64,000 nt of DNA from Streptomyces sp. GKU 895 (GTDB lineage Bacteria; Actinomycetota; Actinomycetes; Streptomycetales; Streptomycetaceae), in the NCBI GenBank assembly GCA_002027195.1, contig MWJO01000002.1, forward strand, positions 62,001-126,000, in the 5' to 3' direction. Shown one piece after another: positions 1 through 10,209 of this stretch. The first letter of the stretch is position 1. Every line of letters starts with the position of its first letter. A program made the translations under genes and the position numbers. The notes under the pieces are model-generated. The model was not told where the DNA came from and ran no database searches. It saw only the letters and a program-made list of their open reading frames with translations.

Positions 1-323
1 CCGCGCTGACCGAATCCGCCGCGGACGGTTCCGCCGACGCGTCGGCGGCGTCGTACGAGAAGAAGCTCAACAAGATGGTGCGCGGCTGCCAGGACGAGCC
101 GCAGGGCCACTGGCACTACGGCAAGGGACACGCGCTCACCGTCAAGACCGGCAAGGGCACTTGGTACCCGGCCTTCAACGGTGACGGCAAGGTCGCCGGC
201 GGTGTCGCGGTGATCCGCAGCGGCCACAGGTTCGGCATCGTCGAACTCACCGGTCAGCCCGGCAAGGACCCCGGCTACATGGCAGGCATCACCGCCGCTG
301 CCGTCGACCGGCTGGCCGACTGA
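1..323 (+). CDS. C-terminal part of an unidentified protein (5' end outside window)
   Basis: An open frame runs in from the left edge (frame of base 3) and ends at TGA 321-323, so only about 106 C-terminal residues are visible. They begin with an Ala/Ser/Asp-rich stretch, then a compact domain with a single Cys ([15 protein letters not shown]) and several Gly/Lys-rich turns. Composition and the absence of membrane segments fit the extracellular part of a secreted protein or lipoprotein, but I recognise no family. The frame has good Streptomyces codon bias. The next gene starts 245 bases downstream, so this is probably the last gene of its transcript. No function can be assigned. Confidence 0.6.
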   Translation, partial: ALTESAADGSADASAASYEKKLNKMVRGCQDEPQGHWHYGKGHALTVKTGKGTWYPAFNGDGKVAGGVAVIRSGHRFGIVELTGQPGKDPGYMAGITAAAVDRLAD

Positions 324-449
324 GCCGTCGTAGCGGTGCACACAATATCTGTATCCGTGAAATGAGAAATAGGTGCGGGGTACGGCGAGTATTTCTCGGC
401 CGCCCGGCGGAGCGGAATTATGTACCGCGCACGGCCGGTCGCACCGTGC

Positions 450-455
450 TACTGT
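450..455 (+). promoter_or_regulatory. Possible -10 box of the cold-shock gene
   Basis: TACTGT lies about 115 bases before the cspA-like start. If used, it gives a leader of roughly 105 nt, which is in line with the long leaders of cold-shock mRNAs. The leader (about 460-568) contains a T5 run in a GC-rich context. No convincing -35 box is visible, so this is a suggestion only. Confidence 0.3.
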
Positions 456-568
456 CGAACTCAGTTGCAGGTGTGGTTGCCAGAAGGTTTTTCCGACGGC
501 TGCTCATCACGGCGACACGGAATGCGCACAGGGCGTATTCCCGTACCCGCCTCCGAAGGAGAAACAAC

Positions 569-772
569 ATGGCTACTGGCACCGTGAAGTGGTTCAACGC
601 GGAAAAGGGCTTCGGCTTCATCGAGCAGGACGGCGGCGGCGCCGACGTCTTCGCCCACTACTCGAACATTGCCACCCAGGGCTTCCGTGAGCTGCTGGAG
701 GGCCAGAAGGTGTCGTTCGACATCGCGCAGGGCCAGAAGGGCCCGACGGCCGAGAACATCGTTCCCGCCTGA
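569..772 (+). CDS. cspA: Cold-shock protein (CspA family)
   Basis: A 67-residue single cold-shock domain (OB fold), the usual length for the family. It binds single-stranded RNA and DNA as an RNA chaperone in the cytoplasm. Both nucleic-acid motifs are visible: RNP1-type KGFGFIEQ near residue 15 and RNP2-type DVFAHYS near residue 28, with the typical start [18 protein letters not shown]. The ATG at 569 has a strong ribosome site (AAGGAG at 556-561). It is monocistronic: a 16-bp hairpin follows the stop. The long 245-base upstream region is typical of cold-shock genes, whose leader often controls expression. Streptomyces carry several paralogues, so the exact ortholog is not decided here. Confidence 0.95.
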   Translation: MATGTVKWFNAEKGFGFIEQDGGGADVFAHYSNIATQGFRELLEGQKVSFDIAQGQKGPTAENIVPA

Positions 773-1091
773 CGCACCGGCACTGCCGCACACTTCGCAG
801 CTGGGGCCCGCACCTTGGGGTGCGGGCCCCAGCTCGCTTCATTCCCGGGTGATTCGCCCCCGCCGTTTTCCGCCCCGTTCTCGCGATTTTCTGCCCCGCT
901 CATTCCATTGCGGGCATTCCTCGATGCGCGCCCGCATCGAGGAAGGTTCCGCGTGAGCCGCGCACGTGGCAGTCGCACGCGCATTAATCGCACACGGGCC
1001 CATCGCACATACGCCCGGCACCGACTCGGCCGCTCAGGCCGACGCACCAGCCGCTGTGCCCATTCCTGCTCCCTTACCGAAGGAGACATCC
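773..1091. other. Gene-free stretch between cspA and the CBS-like gene
   Basis: No credible gene. Apart from the terminator at 799-834 it holds a second perfect hairpin at 919-942 (10-bp stem CCTCGATGCG / CGCATCGAGG, tetraloop CGCC) and a pyrimidine-rich, locally less GC-rich stretch around 840-910. The second hairpin would lie in the leader of the downstream gene if transcription starts before 919. Confidence 0.5.
799..834 (+). terminator. Strong hairpin terminator after the cold-shock gene
   Basis: A perfect 16-bp stem (799-814 with 819-834) closed by a TTGG tetraloop starts 27 bases after the cspA stop. There is no T-run, which is common for Streptomyces terminators. Confidence 0.8.
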
Positions 1092-1388
1092 GTGACGCCA
1101 GCGCGGACGCAGTACGCCATGCCCCGCCCCACCTCCGTGACCGCGCTCGAGGACCTCGACGCGCACGGGCTGCGGGTATCCGACGACATGACCGTCGAGG
1201 TGGCTCTGGCCGTCATGGCGAGTGCCCGGGTCGAGCACCTGACCGTATGCGACGGGGACGACCAGAGCACCGCTCTGATCACCCTGGTACGGCTCGCCCT
1301 GCTCCGCGACAGTTCCTCGTACACGGACCGGATCCGGCTGCGGGACGTGAAGGACGGAATTCCCGTCCCCACCGCGTCCGTTCCCTAA
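1092..1388 (+). CDS. Small CBS-domain-like protein
   Basis: A 98-residue protein. The GTG at 1092 is chosen because GAAGGAG (1079-1085) sits 6 bases upstream; longer versions starting near 966 have no ribosome site. Residues about 30-90 look like half a CBS module: RVSDDMTVEVALAVM, then VEHLTVCDGDD, then a short helix and an RLRDVKDG segment. CBS domains usually bind adenine nucleotides and work in pairs, so a single copy would have to dimerise. Small proteins of this type are often found next to cold-shock genes in Streptomyces, but a functional link is inference. The TAA stop overlaps the stop of the convergent gene by 3 bases. Confidence 0.6.
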   Translation: MTPARTQYAMPRPTSVTALEDLDAHGLRVSDDMTVEVALAVMASARVEHLTVCDGDDQSTALITLVRLALLRDSSSYTDRIRLRDVKDGIPVPTASVP

Positions 1389-1831
1389 GCCCCGAGCGCG
1401 CCCACGGCCGCGTGGATGTGGCCCGGGCCGTGACGCAGCCGTTCTCCCGCGCACCACCAGGACAGTCGCTCTTCCGCGTCCTCCCTCAGGTGCATGCCGA
1501 GGTTGTGCTCGGGGCACAGGGGCCATGCCTGCCACAGTCGTTCCGTGACCGTTTCCTGCGCGGCGTCGGCGACGGTCGCCAGTGCGGAGGCGAAGCCGGC
1601 CTGGGTGTGCGGGGCCAGGTGGCTGCCGTGCCACTCGCCGTCGGCCGTGGCGACGTAGACGTACTCCGGCTCGTCCTCGTCGTAGGGCGGAAGGGCCAGC
1701 AGTCGCAGGGGTCCCTGCCGGGGGAGCGTCGCCGCCAGGTCCCGGTTCAGGAGCGCGAGAGCCTGCTCCCACACGGGGTATTCGCCGGGCGGTACGGGGC
1801 GGGGCTCAGGGGGGTCGAAGGGTGTGCGCAT
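1385..1831 (-). CDS. Conserved hypothetical protein, 148 aa
   Basis: A cytoplasmic-type protein without signal or membrane segment. The ATG at 1831 is preferred over the ATG at 1840 because GGAGG (1841-1845) is 9 bases from the former and touches the latter. Features: a Pro-rich start, a middle with EYVYVATADGEWHGS, and a C-terminal part with two spaced Cys (WPLCPEHNLGMHL and WWCAGERL) plus several His, which could bind a metal. I do not recognise a characterised family. It is convergent with the CBS-like gene, the stop codons overlapping. Confidence 0.65.
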   Translation of the reverse strand: MRTPFDPPEPRPVPPGEYPVWEQALALLNRDLAATLPRQGPLRLLALPPYDEDEPEYVYVATADGEWHGSHLAPHTQAGFASALATVADAAQETVTERLWQAWPLCPEHNLGMHLREDAEERLSWWCAGERLRHGPGHIHAAVGALGA

Positions 1832-1958
1832 GCGGACCATCCTCCGCCACGCCAGGTGAAGGCGCGGATCAGTTTTCGGCGTCGTGGAAGTACACCGTGA
1901 GGGCGGGCCACAGGACGCTTCCATGCCCTCATGTTCGCCCAGGAGCCGACAACCGCCG

Positions 1959-2993
1959 CTACGGGTTCAGGACGATCTTTCCGGCGGTCGTGCCCGACTC
2001 GGCCAGGCGCAGGGCTTCGGCGACACGGGTGAGCGGCAGTTGTGCGGCGATCTGCGCGGTGATCTCGCCGCGCTGGAGGGCTGCGAAGACCTGGGTCAGG
2101 TCGGTGCGGAGGCGGGCGCGGAAGCGGGTCTTGGCCAGGGCCCGGCCGGCCCAGACATTGAAGAAGTACGCGCTGCGGCGGTTGGGCAGGGCGTTCCACA
2201 GCCACACCCGGCCGAGCAGCTTGAGGACGGGCCACTGCTTGGAGCCCTCGTCGTCCCGGGTCGAGGCACTGCCGTACGAGACGAGCGTGCCGCCGGGGGC
2301 GAGAAGGCGCCAGGAGTCGACGATGCCGCGGCCGCCGACGTGGTCGAAGACGGCGTCCACCCCGTCGGGGGCGAGTTCGCGGATCCGTGCGGCAAGGTCG
2401 TGGGTGCGGTAGTCGACGGGGGCGACTCCCCGTTCCCGCAGGGAGTCGTGGTGGCGCGTGGACGCCGTGCCGATCACTTGCGCGCCCGCGGCCTGGGCGA
2501 GCTGGACCAGGATCGATCCGACGCCGCCGTTCGCGCCGTGCACCACGACGGTGTGCCCCGCGCGGACGCGGGCCTTGCGGTGCAGCATCTGCCAGGCGGT
2601 GATGCCGTTGACAACGAGGGCCTCCGCCTCCGCCGCGGCGATCCCGTCGGGCACGGGCACCATGTCCGCCGCGTCGACGACCACATGACTGGCCCAGCCA
2701 CCGACCTTGACCAGCGCGGCGACCCGGGTGCCGGCCAGGCCCGGCTCGACTCCCCCGCCGGTCGACAGCACCGTACCCACGAGGTCGTAGCCGGGCACGA
2801 ACGGGAAGGGCGGCTGGTCGTAGTAGCGGCCGCGTCGCATCTGCTGCTCGGCGAAGGAGACGCCGGTCGCCTCCATCCGGATCACGACCTGGCCGGGGCC
2901 CGGGGCGGGTACGGCTCCGTGCCGGATCCGGAGTCCCTCGGGCTCGACCTTGCCCGGCAGGACGACCTCGACGAGTTCCTCGGTGCTGTTCAT
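1959..2993 (-). CDS. Medium-chain dehydrogenase/quinone oxidoreductase-like NAD(P)H reductase
   Basis: A 344-residue zinc-independent MDR protein. The N-terminal GroES-like domain (about 1-120) contains FVPGYDLVGTVLSTGG. The Rossmann domain carries the nucleotide-binding VVVHGANGGVGSILVQLA near residue 150. The catalytic and structural zinc ligands of alcohol dehydrogenases are missing, as in quinone and enoyl reductases. Substrate unknown; these enzymes reduce quinones or activated alkenes. It is divergent from the TetR gene, and GAAGTTAT-type half-sites in the shared 168-base region suggest repression by that regulator, a common arrangement for detoxifying reductases. Full length, no defect seen. 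Confidence 0.85.
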   Translation of the reverse strand: MNSTEELVEVVLPGKVEPEGLRIRHGAVPAPGPGQVVIRMEATGVSFAEQQMRRGRYYDQPPFPFVPGYDLVGTVLSTGGGVEPGLAGTRVAALVKVGGWASHVVVDAADMVPVPDGIAAAEAEALVVNGITAWQMLHRKARVRAGHTVVVHGANGGVGSILVQLAQAAGAQVIGTASTRHHDSLRERGVAPVDYRTHDLAARIRELAPDGVDAVFDHVGGRGIVDSWRLLAPGGTLVSYGSASTRDDEGSKQWPVLKLLGRVWLWNALPNRRSAYFFNVWAGRALAKTRFRARLRTDLTQVFAALQRGEITAQIAAQLPLTRVAEALRLAESGTTAGKIVLNP

Positions 2994-3051
2994 GGCGACC
3001 TCCGCAGTGTCGGTAGTGACGTGCCCTCAGCCGTTACATGGCTTCGTGTTC

Positions 3052-3111
3052 GTTAGAAGTTATAACCGCACGGGATCGCGAGTGTCAATAACTTCAGTGA
3101 TAACCTCTAAC
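3052..3111. promoter_or_regulatory. Operator-like inverted repeats between the MDR and TetR genes
   Basis: GTTAGAAGTTAT (3052-3063) is an almost perfect reverse complement of ATAACCTCTAAC (3100-3111). A third copy, ATAACTTC (3088-3095), is the exact complement of GAAGTTAT (3056-3063). The AT-rich block stands out in this GC-rich DNA and covers both likely promoters. The last repeat ends just before the possible ATG at 3113, so TetR binding would block both genes. Confidence 0.6.
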
Positions 3112-3161
3112 TATGGTGAACTCGGAAGCGGAGACCCCCCCGCGCGCGCTACCGCGCCCAG

Positions 3162-3770
3162 GTGCGTACGGAGATCAAGGAGCGCGCGTGGGAGCAGATC
3201 GCCACGGCGGGCGCGTCCGCGCTCTCCCTCAACGCGATCGCCAAGCAGATGGGCATGAGCGGACCCGCGCTGTACCGGTACTTCGGCGGGCGCGACGAGC
3301 TGATCACCGAGCTCGTCAGGGACGCGTACCGAAGCCTCGCCGACACCTTCCGCGCGGCCTCCCAGAGCGGTGCCGACCTGACCGCGCTGGCCCACGCCCT
3401 GCGGGAATGGGCCCTGCGCGACCCACAGCGGTACTTCCTCATCTACGGCACGCCCGTCCCCGGCTACCAGGCACCCGACGACACGACCGCGATCTCGTCC
3501 GAGATCATGGCGACCCTCCTGGACGCGTGTGCCGCGTCACCCTCGAGCGGACCGGCGACGCCGTTCGACGCGCACCTCGAAGACCACCGGGACTGGGCCG
3601 ACGGCCATCCCGCCCCGCCCGCGGCCCTCCATCGGGCCCTGGCCTTCTGGACCCGGCTGCACGGCGTCCTGTCCCTGGAACTCGCCGGCCACTTCACCGG
3701 TATGGGAATCGACCCCGCGCAGCTCTTCGCCGCCGAGCTGGCCGACCTGGCGGGTGCGCCGGCGAACTGA
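3162..3770 (+). CDS. TetR/AcrR-family transcriptional regulator (N-terminus probably frameshifted)
   Basis: About 202 residues are readable from GTG 3162. The helix-turn-helix is at the start (ALSLNAIAKQMGMSGPALYR, then YFGGRDELI), followed by a TetR_C ligand domain with WALRDPQRYFLIYGTPVPGY. It is probably a dimeric repressor of the divergent MDR gene. The GTG at 3162 has no ribosome site. A better start, ATG 3113, is in another frame and reads MVNSEAETP up to a C7 run (3135-3141). Removing one C joins it to RARYRAQVRTEIKERAWEQ, a normal TetR N-terminus. The sequence therefore probably carries a one-base insertion in the C7 run, and the true gene is 3113-3770. Confidence 0.85.
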   Translation: MRTEIKERAWEQIATAGASALSLNAIAKQMGMSGPALYRYFGGRDELITELVRDAYRSLADTFRAASQSGADLTALAHALREWALRDPQRYFLIYGTPVPGYQAPDDTTAISSEIMATLLDACAASPSSGPATPFDAHLEDHRDWADGHPAPPAALHRALAFWTRLHGVLSLELAGHFTGMGIDPAQLFAAELADLAGAPAN

Positions 3771-3885
3771 CCGGCAGAAAAAAATTCCGGGGATCTTCGC
3801 GGCAACCTTTCCGGCCTCTCCGGTCACTGAGTGGCGTCCGGCCAAGTGGTCCGGTCAGATGCACCAGTTGAAAGAGAGCACAGGC

Positions 3886-5706
3886 ATGCCCCTGGAACCA
3901 GAGCGCAGACATGTCCCTGTTCCGCCCACGCGCGGTGGCCGTCGCAAGCATCGTGGTCGCCGGCTGCTCGCGCGCCGGGGGCTCTGGGGCGGTCTCGCCA
4001 TGGTGGTCGTGGCGGGCTCGGCTGTCGTGGTCAGCCAGGCTTCGGCAGATCAGAAGAAGACCCCGGATCTGAAGAAGTGGTACCTGCTGGTCAACCGCAA
4101 CAGCGGCAAGGTGCTGGACGACCGCGGCTCCGCCAAGAACGACGGCGCGGCGATGGTGCAGTGGAGCCGTCACGGCGGGGCCAACCAGCAGTGGCGGTTC
4201 GTCGACTCGGGTGACGGCTACTACCGGCTGCAGAACCGGAGCTCCGGCAAGGTGCTGGACGACCTCGGCTGGTCGAAGACCGCCGGCTCGGCCATCGTGC
4301 AGTGGAGCGACCTGAACGCCGGCAACCAGCAGTTCAAGCTGGCCAAGTCGGCGAACGGCTACGTGCGTCTGGTCAATCGCTTCAGCGGCATGGCCGTCGG
4401 TGTGAAGAGCGCCGCCAAGGCCAACGGGCGCGGCATCGTCCAGAACCGCGACAAGGCCGCCGCCAACCAGCAGTGGAAGCTCGTCGAGGCCGGCAGCGTC
4501 GGCAACACCGGCAACCCGGGGGGCTCCGGCAGCACGCCCACGCCCAGCGCCAGCGCTCCGGCGAGCCAGGCTCCGAGCAGCACCCCGACGTCTTCGCCGA
4601 CGTCGCCGGCCGCCACCAACGGCACGTCGGCGAAGAGCTTCATGGGCAGTGACAAGGTGCTCATCGGCGGCTCGATGACCGAAGCCTCGTTCAAGGCCGC
4701 GCCGTTCGACGTGCGCTACGCCTACATCCACAGCCAGCCCGCGCCCTCGTCGGAGGCCTATACGGCGGCGAAGTGCAAGGCTGAGTGGTCGAACTGGTGG
4801 GGCTGCTGGGGCGGCACCAGCACGGCGCCCGGCAACCAGGTGACCTGGCAGGACGCCGAGGCGGCCAAGGCGACCTACCAGGGCAAGTCGCGACCGCAGA
4901 AGTATCTGTGGACCTGGTACTCCCTGCGGGACCTCGGGGACGCGGCAGGCGAGGGTGACGGCCCGGGCGAGGTCAAGGCCATCAACCGGACCGACCTGCT
5001 CACCAAGTACCTGAACGACTACCGCTTCTTCCTCCAGAAGATCGGCACGTCGCACGACGCGATCGACCTCGAGCCCGACTTCTGGGGCTTCGCCCGGTCG
5101 CTCGGCAACCTGCACGACGTTCCCGCGCAGGTCAAGGCCTCGAATCCGACGGACTGCGGTTCGCAGGAGAACAGCGCCTCCGGACTCGCCCAGTGCCTGA
5201 TCTCGATGGCGCACAAGTACGCGCCGAACACCGCCGTGGGACTGCACCTCTCCTGCTTCGACTGGGAGAGCAACCTGCAGAAGTGCGTCAAGGACTACGC
5301 GGACCTCGGGGCGAAGAACGCCGACTTCCTGGTCACCGATGTGTCGGACCGCGACGCGGGCTGGTACGCGCAGCCGGCCCACGGCAGCCGTGACACCTTC
5401 TGGAACGACCAGAAGGCCGCCGCCTCGCTGAAGTTCTGGAAGACGATGGCCGAGTCCGTGGGCAAGCCGGTCGTCCTGTGGCAGATCCCCGTGGGCAACA
5501 TGTCGGGGAACAACACGTCCGGCCACTACAAGGACGACAAGGTGGACTGGTTCTTCTCGCACATGAACCAGGTGGCGGACGCGCACATCGCCGGCCTGCT
5601 GTTCGGTGCGGGGTGGACGGAGCAGACGACGCCCGAGACCGACGGCGGAAACCTGTTCAACAAGACGATCGCCTATCACAACGCGGGTGGTACGGCGCTT
5701 AAGTAG
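3886..5706 (+). CDS. Secreted RICIN-lectin protein with a putative glycoside hydrolase domain
   Basis: A 606-residue exported protein. An Arg-rich N-terminus and one hydrophobic helix (about 34-51) form a signal peptide. Residues about 60-205 are a beta-trefoil carbohydrate-binding domain with three repeats ending in NQQWRF, NQQFKL and NQQWKL. A Ser/Thr/Pro linker (about 207-245) follows. The remaining 360 residues look like a TIM-barrel hydrolase: DVRYAYIHSQPAP, KYLWTWYSLRDLG, and IDLEPDFWGFARS near residue 395, whose Glu is a catalytic candidate. I cannot place this domain in a named GH family. The ATG at 3886 follows GAAAGAGAG; ATG 3859 is possible but has no ribosome site. It shares a terminator with the convergent xylanase gene. 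Confidence 0.75.
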   Translation: MPLEPERRHVPVPPTRGGRRKHRGRRLLARRGLWGGLAMVVVAGSAVVVSQASADQKKTPDLKKWYLLVNRNSGKVLDDRGSAKNDGAAMVQWSRHGGANQQWRFVDSGDGYYRLQNRSSGKVLDDLGWSKTAGSAIVQWSDLNAGNQQFKLAKSANGYVRLVNRFSGMAVGVKSAAKANGRGIVQNRDKAAANQQWKLVEAGSVGNTGNPGGSGSTPTPSASAPASQAPSSTPTSSPTSPAATNGTSAKSFMGSDKVLIGGSMTEASFKAAPFDVRYAYIHSQPAPSSEAYTAAKCKAEWSNWWGCWGGTSTAPGNQVTWQDAEAAKATYQGKSRPQKYLWTWYSLRDLGDAAGEGDGPGEVKAINRTDLLTKYLNDYRFFLQKIGTSHDAIDLEPDFWGFARSLGNLHDVPAQVKASNPTDCGSQENSASGLAQCLISMAHKYAPNTAVGLHLSCFDWESNLQKCVKDYADLGAKNADFLVTDVSDRDAGWYAQPAHGSRDTFWNDQKAAASLKFWKTMAESVGKPVVLWQIPVGNMSGNNTSGHYKDDKVDWFFSHMNQVADAHIAGLLFGAGWTEQTTPETDGGNLFNKTIAYHNAGGTALK

Positions 5707-5722
5707 CGGTCCGCCACAGACG

Positions 5723-5763
5723 ACGAAGTGCGCCCCCGTCTCTTGGACGGGGGCGCACTTCGT
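5723..5763. terminator. Bidirectional terminator between two convergent RICIN-domain genes
   Basis: An 18-bp perfect stem (5723-5740 with 5746-5763) with a TCTTG loop follows the stop of the upstream gene and is itself followed by TGTTT. It lies 20 bases before the stop of the convergent gene and can serve both. Confidence 0.85.
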
Positions 5764-5783
5764 TGTTTGCGTCGGGCTGAGGG

Positions 5784-8399
<2,616 letters not shown>

Positions 8400-8483
8400 T
8401 CATCGCCCCGCCGCCGCCTCCGCCCTGTCATCGCCCCGCCGTCGTCGCCCCGCCGCCGTCATCTTCCTGCCGTGCGGCGGCGT

Positions 8484-9257
8484 TCACCGTGCCGGGACGA
8501 ACCCTCCCCGGACCGACGCGGAGCCGCCCGGACCCTGTGCGTCGACGCGGTAGCCGTCGCCCGCGGCGCTGCGCTTGCCGGCGCCGTTGTTGAACTGCGC
8601 GGCGAACTCGTGGTTCCCGGCCGGCACGGTCGATCCCGGCTTGAGGACCCAGCGGTAGACCAGCGCGCCGCCGGTCTCCTGGACGGTGACCGTGAAGTCG
8701 TCGCCGGGCAGGGTCTGCCAGGTGCCGGTGCTCTTCGCCTCGCCGGTCTGCACGATCCGGATCTCGACCGTGAGCGAGCTGAGCGGCTGCTTCGTCTTGA
8801 GGACGAGGTTGCTCTGCGTCCAGTAGACGGTGCTTTTCGCATCCAGCGAGCCGGCCGACGACAGCGGCCCGTCCTGGCCCTCGTCGGCGGTTGGCGAGGG
8901 ACTGGTACTGGTGGCCGACGGGGTCGGTGCGAGCTGCCCGGGTGGTGGCGAGCGGTGCTCGGGGGGGCGGGCCGAGCTCGGGGTGGGAGCTGACGGCCGG
9001 GGCCAGGTGGTGGGCGTGGTCACGGTGGCGACGGCGACGGCTTCGCGACGATGGCGGCGACGGCGAGGCCGCCGGTCGTCAGATGCGCGGCGGCGAGCCC
9101 GGCGAGGCGACCTGGTACCGGACCTCGCGAACGGTCGCGCGCGGTGCCGGACGGCGGGACCGGCCATGCCGCGTTCCACCCGCGCCAGTATCCGCGCACG
9201 GTCCGGCCTGTGGGCCTCTGCGGCCTCGCGCAGGCGACGGTCGATTTCCTCGTTCAC
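8484..9257 (-). CDS. Anti-sigma-like protein partner of the SigE-type sigma factor (internal out-of-frame segment)
   Basis: About 257 residues. GTG 9257 overlaps the sigma factor stop as GTGA and has GGAGGAGGAGG just upstream, so the two are translationally coupled. The N-terminus (VNEEIDRRLREAAEAHRPDR) is a short cytoplasmic helical region. A Ser/Thr/Pro linker leads to a C-terminal, probably extracytoplasmic domain (VYWTQSNLVLKTKQPLSS, NHEFAAQFNNGAG). The middle reads as an Arg-rich stretch where a membrane helix would be expected. In the next frame the same bases (about 9040-9110) encode RLAGLAAAHLTTGGLAVAA, a good helix. Two compensating indels probably flank it. Likely role: membrane sensor or anti-sigma for the neighbouring ECF factor. 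Confidence 0.6.
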   Translation of the reverse strand: MNEEIDRRLREAAEAHRPDRARILARVERGMAGPAVRHRARPFARSGTRSPRRARRRASDDRRPRRRRHRREAVAVATVTTPTTWPRPSAPTPSSARPPEHRSPPPGQLAPTPSATSTSPSPTADEGQDGPLSSAGSLDAKSTVYWTQSNLVLKTKQPLSSLTVEIRIVQTGEAKSTGTWQTLPGDDFTVTVQETGGALVYRWVLKPGSTVPAGNHEFAAQFNNGAGKRSAAGDGYRVDAQGPGGSASVRGGFVPAR

Positions 9258-9787
9258 CGGTTCCTCCTCCTCCCTGGCACCAAGTCCCCGGCCGCGTGTG
9301 CGCCCAGGAGCTTTTCCAGCTCCGCCATTCCCTTCGAGGTCTGGCTCTTCACCGTTCCGACCGATATGCCCAGTGCTGCCGCCGTCTCCTTCTCCGACAG
9401 ATCCATGGCATGTCTCAGCACCACGCAGGCACGCTTGCGGTAGGGCAGCCGGGCGAGCGCGGCGCGGACGTCCAGGACGGCCGCCGTGTCCGGCCCCTCC
9501 ACCTTCTCGGGGCTGCGGGACCAGAACAGCGTGATCCTGCGTCGCTCCCGGACCGTGCTGCGGATCCGTCCCCGCGCCAGGTTGGCCACCACACCGCGGG
9601 CATAGGCGACCGGATGGTCGGCCTGCTGCAAGCGGTCCCAGCGTTGCCACAGGGCGACCAGGGCATCCGCCGCGAGGTCGTCCGCCGCGTCGCTCTCGCC
9701 GGTCAGGAGGTATGCCAGACGGGCAAGCTCGGCATAGTGGCGTTCGAAGAATTCGTGGAACTCCACGGACGCGTCATCGAGGACCAT
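9254..9787 (-). CDS. SigE-family ECF RNA polymerase sigma factor
   Basis: About 177 residues from ATG 9787 (MVLDDASVEFHEFFERHY). Sigma region 2 is at FFERHYAELARLAYLLTGES and ALVALWQRWDRLQ. Region 4 has ARLPYRKRACVVLRHAMDLS, then the helix-turn-helix EKETAAALGISVGTVKSQTS. This is the SigE family common in streptomycetes, sigma factors that direct RNA polymerase to a small regulon. Upstream, AAGGAG is 16 bases away and a GGGGG touches the ATG, so the exact start is less certain. It forms a two-gene operon with the downstream anti-sigma-like gene and is divergent from a second ECF gene at 10210. Regulon unknown. Confidence 0.9.
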   Translation of the reverse strand: MVLDDASVEFHEFFERHYAELARLAYLLTGESDAADDLAADALVALWQRWDRLQQADHPVAYARGVVANLARGRIRSTVRERRRITLFWSRSPEKVEGPDTAAVLDVRAALARLPYRKRACVVLRHAMDLSEKETAAALGISVGTVKSQTSKGMAELEKLLGAHAAGDLVPGRRRNR

Positions 9788-10209
9788 CCCCCGGTCGCCC
9801 TCTCCTTGCCATGATGGGTGCGTTAGTTGCGCATTAAACAACAACGGGGGGCGCAGCCTAACAGTTCCTGTGCCACGGTCGCCGCGCGGCGTCGTTCGTT
9901 GCCCTCATGCCCGTCCATCCAGGTTGTTCGAATCGGACTTCCGGCTCCCAGTTGCCGCGGAGGAAGACAAGGTTGCCGCCCCGATGCCGGCTTTTTTCCA
10001 GCCGCCCGGCGGCCGGCGGCATGACGGCTGAACACCTGCATCCGGGACGGCCGGTCGAACCGAAGGACGAGGTGGGCAGGGCGCCGGGCTCGGGAGCCGC
10101 GCGGTACCGCCGCGCACCCACCCGCGGTTTCGGGTGGTACGGAGACCAATCCGTCCGCGCGTCCGGCTCGGATTACGTCCGTAGACGTCCCGACCGCGGA
10201 GGCCACCCA
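9788..10209. other. Divergent promoter region between two ECF sigma genes
   Basis: 422 bases without a credible gene; the open frames on both strands lack codon bias. It must contain the promoters of both sigma operons. There is an AT-richer patch at 9826-9845 upstream of the left gene, a T6 run flanked by GC-rich repeats near 9990-10015, and an AT-containing GGATTACGTCCGTAGACG near 10170-10187 that could be a promoter for the right gene. I cannot define -35/-10 boxes with confidence. Confidence 0.4.

Noticed and set aside
3694..5679. 661-codon open frame antisense to the RICIN-domain hydrolase gene
   Set aside because: Arg/Val-rich, no domain; the plus frame has a signal peptide and clear lectin repeats.
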